Assembly (NCBI GenBank): GCA_946479285.1
Contig: CAMLFH010000016.1
Location: forward strand, 1 to 64,000
DNA from: an uncultured Flavobacteriales bacterium
GTDB lineage: Bacteria > Bacteroidota > Bacteroidia > Flavobacteriales > Crocinitomicaceae
Direction of reading: 5' to 3'
Length of the DNA: 64,000 nucleotides
Part shown: positions 47,701-53,659 of the stretch, one piece after another
How the letters are laid out: every line of letters starts with the position of its first letter
Numbering within the stretch: the stretch's first letter is position 1
The notes under the pieces: model-generated
What the model saw: the letters and a program-made list of their open reading frames with translations, nothing else
Told to the model about the DNA's origin: nothing
Databases searched by the model: none
Program-made: the position numbers and the translations under genes

Positions 47701-49897
47701 GAAGACCTTACTGAGAAATGGTCCTTCTACTCAGCTGGCGATGGATAATTTCACCTACAATGGCTATAATACAGGTCCCGGAGGAAAACCGTGGAACCGG
47801 TTGGATTATGTAACGGATGGGGTAACAACCTCTGTACTGGATGATATCAAAAATGGACAGTCCACAGGAAATTACGGATACGATGCGATCGGACAGCTGA
47901 CTTCCGACGTTTCTGAAGGGATTCAGACCATTACCTGGCGCTCCGGGGATAGGAAAGTGCAAAAAATCGAGCGAAATAATATAAAACCGAATGCACCGCA
48001 GATGGAATTTGTCTATAACCCGTTCGGTCAGCGTGTGTTGAAGATTGAAAAACCACGTATTTCCAATGTGGTACAGCCAAGTAATACCTGGAAGTACAGT
48101 TATTATAGTTACGATGCAGGTGGGCAATTACTAGGTGTTTATGATCTGGTACTTGGTACCACAATCCAGAAAGCAGATTTGAACGAACTGCATCTTTACG
48201 GTGCATCCCGCCTTGGAATAATCGAGCACCCGGTTTCTTTATGGAATAACGTAGCAGTAGCTTATACACCTGGTAATTTAACAACACATAATAGCGGTGA
48301 GATGCGCTATGAAATTGCGAATTACCTGGGGAACGTGAATGCGGTGGTAAATGACCGAAAAATGCACAGAAGCGGTTTCCAACAAAACACCTTCACTTCC
48401 AGTACAAATAGCTGGGGAGGATTCAATGTTACCTATACGGTTGGTGCGAATACTTTGCAGATCACTCCAAGTTCTGCTACTAATTATGTAAGCAAGACTT
48501 TTACAACAAATAGCGGTAAACGTTATATAGTGAGAATAAGAACACTGAAAGGAACTGGTTCTGACTTAAAAGTAGCTATTTCGGGTATGGCTGGAACCCC
48601 TACTTTGTTAGACAACCAGCAGAATACCTTCTTGTTTACTGCCGGATCCAGTACAACGGTAACTATTTCGCGGGTGACGGGAAGTACGGCAATTTATTAC
48701 CTGGATCAGGTAGAACTGGCTGAAGACCATATCTACGAAGCAACTCTGAAGATGACGAGCGATTACTATCCATTCGGTATGCAGATCCTTGGAAGAAGTA
48801 CGAACTACGGAGATTACCGTTATGGATATACTGGAAAAGAATCTGATCCGGAAACCAAAGGTCCTGGGAATAGTTATGATTTTGGGGACAGACAATATGA
48901 TCCGCGTTTAGGGCGTTGGCTATCTTTGGATCCATTAAAATCAATGTATCCATCCATGACTCCATACTGTTATGCGGGGAATACTCCAATTGCAGCGAAA
49001 GACCCAGATGGAAATCTGATTATTTTTGTGAATGGATTTACAGGTGGAAAAGTAGCTACCGGCAAAGAAGCATCTAAGCCTGGAGCAGATTATTGGACAC
49101 CTGAATTTAAATCTGCCGCTCAGGAGTATTTTGGTGGAGACGATAAGCATGTATTCCTTGACGGGTCTCATGGAGAGTATGGATTATCCCAAGCATGGGA
49201 AAGACAGGCAATTGGAAAAGCCGCTGGGCTTGCAACAGCTGAAACAATCAAAGAATATTTAAAAACTGCTGGAGATAAAGAAACAATTAAAATCTTAACT
49301 CATAGTATGGGGGCTGCGTATGCCGAAGGATTAATTGAAGGATTGATAGAGGCAGGGGTTGATCCAAAACGAATAGAAAAGGTGGTTCATCTTTCAGCTG
49401 CGGATGCCAGCGACATTTCAATTTGTGATAAGGGTAAGGATATTAAAAGAGTTCAGCTAGGAGTTGATCAGGATTACACATTATATGCTATTAGTCCTAA
49501 AGATTGCTCATTGGGGGAAAAATTAGCTAAAGCTGATCCTTTTTCTGAAGGTGACGAACGAATGATTCCTGGTGTTGACGTTTATGGAGAAATAAATGTT
49601 GATGGAGATCAAATGCTCAAATTTGGAAATATAAAAGATCCAGTAAAGAGAAAACAGGCTCAAGAAGAATACAATTATCATGCATATACGAAATGGGACA
49701 AAGGAACATTTGATGCATTGAAAGAGCTTGAAAAAGGATCCTTGGTTTCTACCAAGGTTTCATCAGGAAAGACAATCTTTACGATAAAATTCCCTTGCGG
49801 GGAATTTGGCTGGAACTTCTTGAAAAGAGGAAAAGATAAATCATTTGTGAAAAACACTGACTCAACTGGAAAAGGGGATGAGTATTATTGTGAATAA
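41759..49897 (+). CDS. RHS-repeat polymorphic toxin with HSMG lipase-like tip
   Basis: A 2712-residue exported RHS protein. Signal peptide (LLMLLIAFFSLSFVFGG), a fibronectin-like part, a cysteine-rich middle of about 1000 residues, then YD/RHS repeats (YYDQAGNLAKTVAPEGV, YKYDKLNRLREASSS, YKYDQLNRLLSMDAY, YSYDRNGNLKTLLRNG, YGYDAIGQLTSD). The RHS core ends with YGYTGKESDPETKGPG, YDPRLGRWLSLDP (from about residue 2382) and DPDGN at 2415-2419. The last 293 residues are the variable tip. It carries HSMG with S2516 as candidate nucleophile (ILTHSMGAAYAEGLIEGL) and late aspartate and histidine candidates (YHAYTKWDK), so a lipase or esterase toxin is likely. By eye, base use in the tip is more A-rich than in the core. 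A lipoprotein gene converges on it from 50513. Confidence 0.86.
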   Translation: MKTCLLMLLIAFFSLSFVFGGQESYVNRLEGNSFVVNGTYSTYDSHYWDMLNTANWHTLFTNQKVSNYVRLGVRSDFVQTASFTATVQVQIDYQTWSSSGLYTPGSTTQTLTVIHDVNGNTTISDLNTYIFSNAHFVKVKILSMSGSSFYNKEYIYLETGINVERYYAFNNQTAITSAISTVASNDLQITWNVVPGAEFYELEYVHVNKYTLTNGVYIPANQLNYNFYLNSTRVDVTNTYYKLPKIFDKGYFLYRIRAVGKKGSNFSERDNGVWNVIESGTVAGLISSYPNNYLDINTEYDAQMNWSHQVRFSEGSKRMETVLFSDGIGKGRQQVGLNQENGQVVVSNFYYDELGRLAINSLPTPVSNDYLRHFKDFNRANLTDPDEGLYPSYKSKYFNALATGCPPTSIGFAPTSGSGRYYSTSNTNQDGSNKMTPDAETFPFSRITYLNDLTERISRVSSAGTNVRMGSGKETKFVYESPLQEELNKLFGVEVGDKDNYQKVTTIDPNGQVFIRYLDMSGRVIASYLEGECPANVNPLDDNVIVLDSYQILSLGGPQTSDYTLPSAQVDFTKFIASAGDYTFEYGFTPSQYQSACLPSGICFDCVYDLEIEILDECSNVVYEHTALIPGGEFDLLCNGGGFDDLSITLPLTQQTYRIKKKLTVNQASIDEYWCLYLENNTCLEPLSSFFNTAYVNEPFENCEPVVPEENDSVGPCDNFKDAMLSDLRPGGQYAKYILTGGVYTAPDVWSILNPASSNAYTGTIDWQNPPSPYLNELGVNVTSTVTTQGLSYFVTNFRDEWAELFLPYHPEYCHLQYCLSNGASQSYDAAMMDIIEYDLAIDGNYFEPIVEVTGNGSARSTCKTFQTDLETHTAALDPFFSNPANATYKTQIAAAMQNYITIDGSTWGGSNMTLSIWQYVMYVVNDCGPNVNPLTCIDKCDPCKNDKIWLTFRDLYMDLKTKYVMLAQQAYAHTNCPASACIGVNPSTCSGANALLAGKVPNFVNTLMYSPIINAANPVDVYNDMVQENCQISCDEFADQWIADLAGCNFAGHSVNVIQLKEDLVELCMAGCTTEHPMGSSTAPAGSAFLTINDVLMHHLGSGFETSLCSDLLISEPGPYENIATGGSEEILSVVDTCGCNFYMGHQQGYDQALVNGSVPAGIDNLEEWINLQTGIFLEDVDEILCTCKRFKVNGVWLNNANASLISTGVKIPANVSCNNVNCVDCTQLDAGITALVVRLNDVSDLQGLQQSPNYQVVLTNYFNSTYGFKLNASDYMDFISRCHATSDNPYCKDNPLMSEWMLQMSVLAMRGQLTTAVSNMDLTTQNIVYSEGELKANGQGNILNSSISGSTLNLNYTGSGYSSCNFTLTLPVGATFGFEDIVYFEDFDVPGEGCGPHNDFTCTVSYYECGLKKYADLTGTSSCMAIRNCICSSNNETLCYDPFAVEHVDCYQPELDHLISSAFEDYEQMIVGARLAFIEDYKTKCGAAFQTEHEALLGGFTQYQFTLFYYDQAGNLAKTVAPEGVHTLASANNTAINTARNGVNSSGTYPAVVAGTTKPVNDYVTTYNYNSYDQLVSTTNPDQRNAANPALLGESKFWYDRYGRLVASQNPAQAAQNKYSYVLFDAQGRLIQTGQTVKALPPNETTELKVNDYGTAFTAWVTSGTRSEVTSTRYDKTLSVAVQAKFATGTQDNLRLRVASVLYFPTVSGATNWLTGYETAIHYSYDIHGNVKEQIQDVPMLAVVGQTDKSTQYEYELVSGNVNKVFYQKDKADQITHTYKYDKLNRLREASSSTDKVHSDRHAKYYYYDFGPLARVELGQNKVQSMDYVYTINGWIKGMNSSTLDNTRDVGKDGTLGYLSANNQEHLENAIDVSAYTLGYFANDYKAIAGSTGFEADYSIGSFGAGAPGLYNGNIRSLVSSIVGMPTMGSAYKYDQLNRLLSMDAYYNTAGLAANNNWTSGSLSQEYKSTYSYDRNGNLKTLLRNGPSTQLAMDNFTYNGYNTGPGGKPWNRLDYVTDGVTTSVLDDIKNGQSTGNYGYDAIGQLTSDVSEGIQTITWRSGDRKVQKIERNNIKPNAPQMEFVYNPFGQRVLKIEKPRISNVVQPSNTWKYSYYSYDAGGQLLGVYDLVLGTTIQKADLNELHLYGASRLGIIEHPVSLWNNVAVAYTPGNLTTHNSGEMRYEIANYLGNVNAVVNDRKMHRSGFQQNTFTSSTNSWGGFNVTYTVGANTLQITPSSATNYVSKTFTTNSGKRYIVRIRTLKGTGSDLKVAISGMAGTPTLLDNQQNTFLFTAGSSTTVTISRVTGSTAIYYLDQVELAEDHIYEATLKMTSDYYPFGMQILGRSTNYGDYRYGYTGKESDPETKGPGNSYDFGDRQYDPRLGRWLSLDPLKSMYPSMTPYCYAGNTPIAAKDPDGNLIIFVNGFTGGKVATGKEASKPGADYWTPEFKSAAQEYFGGDDKHVFLDGSHGEYGLSQAWERQAIGKAAGLATAETIKEYLKTAGDKETIKILTHSMGAAYAEGLIEGLIEAGVDPKRIEKVVHLSAADASDISICDKGKDIKRVQLGVDQDYTLYAISPKDCSLGEKLAKADPFSEGDERMIPGVDVYGEINVDGDQMLKFGNIKDPVKRKQAQEEYNYHAYTKWDKGTFDALKELEKGSLVSTKVSSGKTIFTIKFPCGEFGWNFLKRGKDKSFVKNTDSTGKGDEYYCE

Positions 49898-49912
49898 TGG
49901 CTAATGAAGTTC

Positions 49913-49945
49913 AGAGGAGGGATTTTAAATTCCTCCTCTTTCTTT
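49913..49945 (+). terminator. Terminator of RHS operon
   Basis: A 12-bp stem (AGAGGAGGGATT from 49913, closing with TCCTCCTCT at 49931-49939) is followed by a T-rich run. It separates the RHS gene from the convergent lipoprotein gene, whose stop codon falls inside the T-rich part. Confidence 0.8.
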
Positions 49946-50513
49946 AATTACTTTTGATTTCAGAAAACAGCGGTAAGAGAGCTGTTCTTTCTACTTTTTT
50001 CCGGATGGTTTTATTATTGTGTTCAATCACTTGAAATCCACAGTAGCTTTCTAAATCTTCTTTTCTAAACGTTGCTTCATAGTATGAAGAACTTGTATAA
50101 CTTGCTGATTTTGCATCTTTAGGATTGAGTTTTTTAGTAAGAGTTTTTGTTGAAATATGTACGACAACTTCGGAAGTGTATATTAATATTGAATCTTCAA
50201 TGATTTCTCGATAAAATTTAGATGCTACTTCTCTTGTCCTCAACTGCATAGAATCGATATCCAAAATGGCATTCATTGATTCATTTTCAATTCGGATAAC
50301 ATACGAGTCAGTCAAATACCTGGCACAAACATCCATACTGTCCCCTGAATAACTGTAGTTAAATCGATCTAACTCAACTTTCAAACCCTTAGTGCTAAAA
50401 TCCGATATGAATCTGAGTTCTTTTTGAGTATAGGGTCTAATGCAATCAATTTCGTTTTGTGTGCAGGATAACCCGATTATAAAGACGCTAACAAAAGGAA
50501 TAATCTTTTTCAT
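49944..50513 (-). CDS. Lipoprotein, candidate immunity protein for the RHS tip
   Basis: A 189-residue lipoprotein. Its signal KKIIPFVSVFIIGLSCTQNE ends in the lipobox GLSC, so it is exported and membrane-tethered. The mature protein is polar and charged, with mixed beta and helical character (VVVHISTKTLTKKLNPKDAK, EDLESYCGFQVIEHNNKTIR). I recognise no family. It sits directly behind the toxin tip but on the opposite strand, and its base use is AT-rich like that of the tip. A periplasmic lipoprotein immunity factor would suit a toxin with a lipase-like domain. That role is inference; a same-strand gene would have been the more usual arrangement. A TATATTTG -7 element lies 18 bases upstream of the start. 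Confidence 0.65.
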   Translation of the reverse strand: MKKIIPFVSVFIIGLSCTQNEIDCIRPYTQKELRFISDFSTKGLKVELDRFNYSYSGDSMDVCARYLTDSYVIRIENESMNAILDIDSMQLRTREVASKFYREIIEDSILIYTSEVVVHISTKTLTKKLNPKDAKSASYTSSSYYEATFRKEDLESYCGFQVIEHNNKTIRKKVERTALLPLFSEIKSN

Positions 50514-50530
50514 TTGAATGTTTTGTTGTT

Positions 50531-50538
50531 CAAATATA
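50531..50538 (-). promoter_or_regulatory. -7 element of the lipoprotein gene
   Basis: On the minus strand this reads TATATTTG, matching TAnnTTTG, 18 bases before the start codon. No TTG was found at the -33 distance. Confidence 0.45.
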
Positions 50539-50632
50539 AAGATCTTAAATGTTAATATAAAATACCTTGATCTGATAAGAATAAGAGCAGTATTTTATGA
50601 GACGTTCTAAATGAATTAACCTTTTTATGGTA

Positions 50633-50663
50633 TTGCATTATCAGTCATAAGGAGGCAATTTTG
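50633..50663 (+). promoter_or_regulatory. Predicted promoter of LuxR-type regulator
   Basis: TTG (50633-50635), a 20-base spacer and CAATTTTG (50656-50663), a one-mismatch -7 box, place the transcription start near 50668. This argues for the ATG at 50688 and against the TTG at 50661 that follows an AAGGAGG. Confidence 0.45.
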
Positions 50664-50667
50664 CTAT

Positions 50668-50682
50668 TTAGAATTATTCTAC
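50668..50682. promoter_or_regulatory. Fur-box-like inverted repeat at regulator promoter
   Basis: TTAGAAT-T-ATTCTAC has 6 perfectly inverted bases per half (TAGAAT/ATTCTA) around a single central base, the 7-1-7 layout of Fur-family operators. It begins 4 bases after the -7 box, over the expected transcription start. The left half is repeated at 51395. Confidence 0.5.
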
Positions 50683-50687
50683 ACAGC

Positions 50688-51311
50688 ATGAACTTGTATT
50701 TAGATAGCCGCAATCAGTTGATCAGTCTCGGATTCAAAGAATTAGTACAAACTATTCTTGGAGAAGTACTGGTTGAATGGCATTCCGGGAATCCAAAAGT
50801 AGAACAGGTCCTTTCGGATAATAAACAGGTAGTAGTTTACAATTTCACCGATAACTACCCCGAAATAGAAAACAATTTAAAAGAAATTCCGGAAGATTCA
50901 GGCTTGGTGAAAATTGTACTGATCATAAACGGAGATGTATCCAATCTTCCGAAATTGGTTTCCTATGGCGTTTCAGGTTTCATTGATATAAATTGTACAC
51001 TCAGTGAATTGAAAGAAGCATTCCAGAAGATCCTTCACAACCAGAATTACTATTGCGAATTGGTTTGGAATAAGATCCTGAATCAGGAGGAAGAAATTAC
51101 TTCACCTACGCAATTCAGTCTCACCAGACGTGAAATAGAAATCGTTGAATCCTTGCTGAATGGGAAGTCGACCGTAGAGATCAGCAGAGAATTAGGACTA
51201 AGTCCACATACAGTGCAAACCCACCGCAAGAATTGTTTCAAGAAATTAAAGGTGAAATCCCTTTCCGAACTCTTGCTGTTTGAAATGGAAAATCAGGTAT
51301 TCAAAAAGTAG
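50688..51311 (+). CDS. LuxR-family transcriptional regulator
   Basis: A 207-residue regulator. The N-terminal 125 residues have the alternating strand-helix pattern of a response-regulator receiver (MNLYLDSRNQLISLGFKELV ... KIVLIINGDVSNLPKLVSYG ... GFIDINCTLSELKEAFQKIL), but no clear phospho-acceptor Asp context is present, so it is probably an atypical receiver. The C-terminal LuxR helix-turn-helix is clear: LTRREIEIVESLLNGKSTVE and ISRELGLSPHTVQTHRKNCF. The start is set at ATG 50688. A TTG at 50661, 5 bases after AAGGAGG, would add nine residues, but it lies inside the predicted -7 box. It stands directly upstream of the heme operon and shares a Fur-like repeat with it, so it may control or respond to heme or iron supply. 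Confidence 0.8.
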   Translation: MNLYLDSRNQLISLGFKELVQTILGEVLVEWHSGNPKVEQVLSDNKQVVVYNFTDNYPEIENNLKEIPEDSGLVKIVLIINGDVSNLPKLVSYGVSGFIDINCTLSELKEAFQKILHNQNYYCELVWNKILNQEEEITSPTQFSLTRREIEIVESLLNGKSTVEISRELGLSPHTVQTHRKNCFKKLKVKSLSELLLFEMENQVFKK

Positions 51312-51314
51312 AAC

Positions 51315-51337
51315 TACCCTATAAAGGGTATTTTTTT
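51315..51337 (+). terminator. Weak terminator after the regulator gene
   Basis: A 6-bp stem (TACCCT with AGGGTA, 4-base loop) is followed by seven T residues, 3 bases after the stop codon. Confidence 0.65.
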
Positions 51338-51353
51338 CCGCTCATTTTGGCGA

Positions 51354-51384
51354 TTGCACCCACTGCATTTAGAGCCTACTTTTG
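51354..51384 (+). promoter_or_regulatory. Promoter of heme-acquisition operon
   Basis: TTG (51354-51356), a 20-base spacer and TACTTTTG (51377-51384) match the Bacteroidota consensus. The transcript would have a leader of about 70 bases. Confidence 0.7.
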
Positions 51385-51394
51385 CAAATGTTAT

Positions 51395-51409
51395 TTAGAA
51401 TCATTAAAA
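51395..51409. promoter_or_regulatory. Fur-box-like site at heme operon promoter
   Basis: TTAGAAT-C-ATTAAAA shares its left half and central ATT with the site at 50668 and keeps the 7-1-7 layout, with a weaker right half. It lies 11 bases after the -7 box, where a bound repressor would block initiation. Confidence 0.42.
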
Positions 51410-51460
51410 ATTAGATCGGTAACAATTAAAAGTAAATACAACTTAAATTAAATAGAACAC

Positions 51461-52702
51461 ATGAAAAAAGGATTACTTCTATCATTCCTGGCTTTTGCCG
51501 GATTTTCTAATGCACAGCTGGTAAACGACTCAGTTTCTATGGGTGCAGGATATGCAAACAACATTTGGTACAGCTTAGAGAACGACGAGCAGGGAACGGC
51601 TCAGGCGGCAAATAACTGGGATTTAGCTCTTGCTACAACAATTAACCCTACAAGTCCTTTGGCTTCTTCTATTCTTTTTAATAGCAAAGTCGGGATGATT
51701 TATGCTGTTCCTGGTTCTGACGGTACTGATCTGGCAACGGCAGATACGACTGGGATGTCTTCCTGGACACCGCTTTATAACTCAGATGTAACTTGGGGAG
51801 AAGGTGCATTGAACGTACCGGGTGTTGCTCATCCTGATTACGGATGGGGATTGTATGATGGTGTAGGCCATACAGGATTCGCAGCAAGACGTGTATTTGC
51901 GTTAAAATATACCAATGGCTCAGTAAAATTATTCACTGTTTCTATGGCATTCTCTGATATGTCTTATACGATTGAGTATTCCAATGCAGATCATAGCGGA
52001 ACAGGTTCTTCAACAGTAGCGATCGCGCCATATAGTACAAAAAACTTTGTTTACTTGCCAGTAGGTGGTGCTGTAATTGATAGAGAGCCTGCATCTGCTT
52101 CCTGGGACTTGCTGTTCACACAGTACATAGCTAGCGGATTACCTTATCCATATAATACGGTAACAGGTGTTTTACACAATGTTGGAGTAGAGGTAGCTGA
52201 GGTTCACCCTGTAAATAACCCGGAAACAGATATGTCTTTCGAAACTGCAGCTTACTCTGAAGACATCAATACAATCGGTTACGACTGGAAAACATATTCA
52301 GGATCTTACATAATCGCAGATTCGTTGGTTTACTTTGTTAAAGACAAAGACGGAGATTACTGGAGATTGATCATGACAGGTTTCACCGGAAGTTCTTTAG
52401 GGAAAACAAACTTCAAAAAAGAAAAAGTAGCGAGCTTGAGCATTGCTGAGAACAACCAATTGGTTTCCGGAATCTTCCCGAACCCTGCAGTAAACAGCGT
52501 AACTATACTGATTGATTCTAAATCAAATGCAGCAGTGAAGGTATTGAACATGGCAGGTCAGGTAGTATTTGAAAATACTGCAACATCCAATGCATTGGAA
52601 GCAATGAACATTTCAACGGCAGATTTCACAAACGGAGTTTACCTGGTTCAGGTTTCTAACGGAGCTGCAACATCAACTCAACGTTTGGTTATACAACACT
52701 AA
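51461..52702 (+). CDS. hmuY: HmuY-like heme-binding protein with T9SS sorting domain
   Basis: A 413-residue secreted protein. Signal peptide (KKGLLLSFLAFAGFSNAQ), then about 310 residues of HmuY-type sequence: MGAGYANNIWYSLENDEQG, NNWDLALATTINP, EPASASWDLLFTQYIA and the family phrase INTIGYDWKTYSG, which is matched closely by the second HmuY at 58844 (INVIGYDWKTYDF). The last 80 residues are a type A T9SS sorting domain (SGIFPNPAVNSVTILIDSKS ... QRLVIQH). HmuY of Porphyromonas takes heme from host proteins and passes it to the TonB receptor HmuR. Here the protein should be delivered to the surface or medium by T9SS instead of as a lipoprotein. It is first in the heme operon, 20 bases before hmuT, behind a strong promoter and a Fur-like site. 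Confidence 0.83.
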   Translation: MKKGLLLSFLAFAGFSNAQLVNDSVSMGAGYANNIWYSLENDEQGTAQAANNWDLALATTINPTSPLASSILFNSKVGMIYAVPGSDGTDLATADTTGMSSWTPLYNSDVTWGEGALNVPGVAHPDYGWGLYDGVGHTGFAARRVFALKYTNGSVKLFTVSMAFSDMSYTIEYSNADHSGTGSSTVAIAPYSTKNFVYLPVGGAVIDREPASASWDLLFTQYIASGLPYPYNTVTGVLHNVGVEVAEVHPVNNPETDMSFETAAYSEDINTIGYDWKTYSGSYIIADSLVYFVKDKDGDYWRLIMTGFTGSSLGKTNFKKEKVASLSIAENNQLVSGIFPNPAVNSVTILIDSKSNAAVKVLNMAGQVVFENTATSNALEAMNISTADFTNGVYLVQVSNGAATSTQRLVIQH

Positions 52703-52722
52703 TCTTTTGATTAAACAATAAG

Positions 52723-53583
52723 ATGAAAAAAACATGTTTTTTATTCCTTGCTCTTTTAACACTGACTACTGCTTGTAATTCAGGTGCGAAATCAGAGGCG
52801 AAGAAAGAAGAAAAGGTCGAAGAAAAACGAATCGTTTCTCTAAATGGTTCGGTAACAGAAATCATCTACGCAGTGGGTTCTCAAAAGGAACTCATTGGCG
52901 TTGACGTAACCAGCACATATCCTGCTGCAGCTGAGAAATTGACGAATTTAGGTCATGTACGTAAATTGTCGGTTGAGAGTTTATTGGCTCTGAATCCTTC
53001 CCATGTTGTACTATTGGAAGATGAGGTTTCACCGGATTTGAAATCAAAACTGGAGCAGGCAAAAATCGAACTGGTTACTTTCAAACACCCGAACAGTGTA
53101 GATGAAGCAAAGTCTTTAGTAAAAGAGGTTGCTAAGTGGTTGGGCAAATCTGAAGCTGCGGAAAAAGTAGTTGCAAAGATTGATGCGGATATCAAAGGAC
53201 TTGCTAAGCTGGATAAAAAGCCAAAAGTATTGTTCGTTTATGCCAGAGGTGCCGGAACTCTAATGGTTGCCGGGGAAAAAACACCGCTTGAGAAAATGAT
53301 TGTTTTAGCCGGTGGAGAAAATGCAGGAAAAGGATTTGTTGATTTCAAACCTTTGACAAGCGAGTCTGTTATTGCTGCAAATCCGGATGTGATTTTGATG
53401 TTTACTTCAGGAGCTCAAAGTTTGGGACCTGACGGAATTTTCAATGTTCCGGGTGTGAGCACAACAAACGCGGGTAAGAACAAAGCATTGATACAGATGG
53501 ATGGACAAATGCTTAGTGGATTTGGTCCAAGAGTAGCTAAGGCACTTACGGAATTAAATAAAGAATTTGCGAAAGTTAAATAG
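52723..53583 (+). CDS. hmuT: Hemin ABC transporter substrate-binding lipoprotein
   Basis: A 286-residue periplasmic heme-binding protein of the HmuT/ShuT/PhuT class. The lipoprotein signal ends in LTTAC (C18), followed by a lysine- and glutamate-rich linker. The cluster A-2 type fold shows RIVSLNGSVTEIIYAVGSQK, and Y66 in DVTSTYP corresponds to the tyrosine that binds heme iron in this family. Further family blocks are ALNPSHVVLLEDE, DFKPLTSESVIAANPDVIL and a late LSGFGPRVAKAL. It hands heme to the HmuUV importer encoded next. The gap to hmuU (76 bases) is filled with TTCAAA/TTTGAA repeats. Confidence 0.9.
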   Translation: MKKTCFLFLALLTLTTACNSGAKSEAKKEEKVEEKRIVSLNGSVTEIIYAVGSQKELIGVDVTSTYPAAAEKLTNLGHVRKLSVESLLALNPSHVVLLEDEVSPDLKSKLEQAKIELVTFKHPNSVDEAKSLVKEVAKWLGKSEAAEKVVAKIDADIKGLAKLDKKPKVLFVYARGAGTLMVAGEKTPLEKMIVLAGGENAGKGFVDFKPLTSESVIAANPDVILMFTSGAQSLGPDGIFNVPGVSTTNAGKNKALIQMDGQMLSGFGPRVAKALTELNKEFAKVK

Positions 53584-53585
53584 TT

Positions 53586-53650
53586 CAAAGGGTTCAGATA
53601 GTCCCAAACATTGAACTTTGGAACTTTTGAACCTTGAACTTTTTGGAACA
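53586..53650. repeat. TTCAAA/TTTGAA intergenic repeat between hmuT and hmuU
   Basis: Alternating TTCAAAG, TTGAACTTT, TTTTGAACC and TTGAACTTTTT units form several possible short hairpins. The same type of unit occurs at 3254-3335. The position inside an operon suggests it could modulate read-through or mRNA stability. Confidence 0.5.
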
Positions 53651-53659
53651 AAAAGTAAT

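Noticed and set aside
53618..53659. 14-residue N-terminal extension of HmuU
   Set aside because: It is encoded by dispersed intergenic repeat sequence; ATG 53660 gives the normal family N-terminus.
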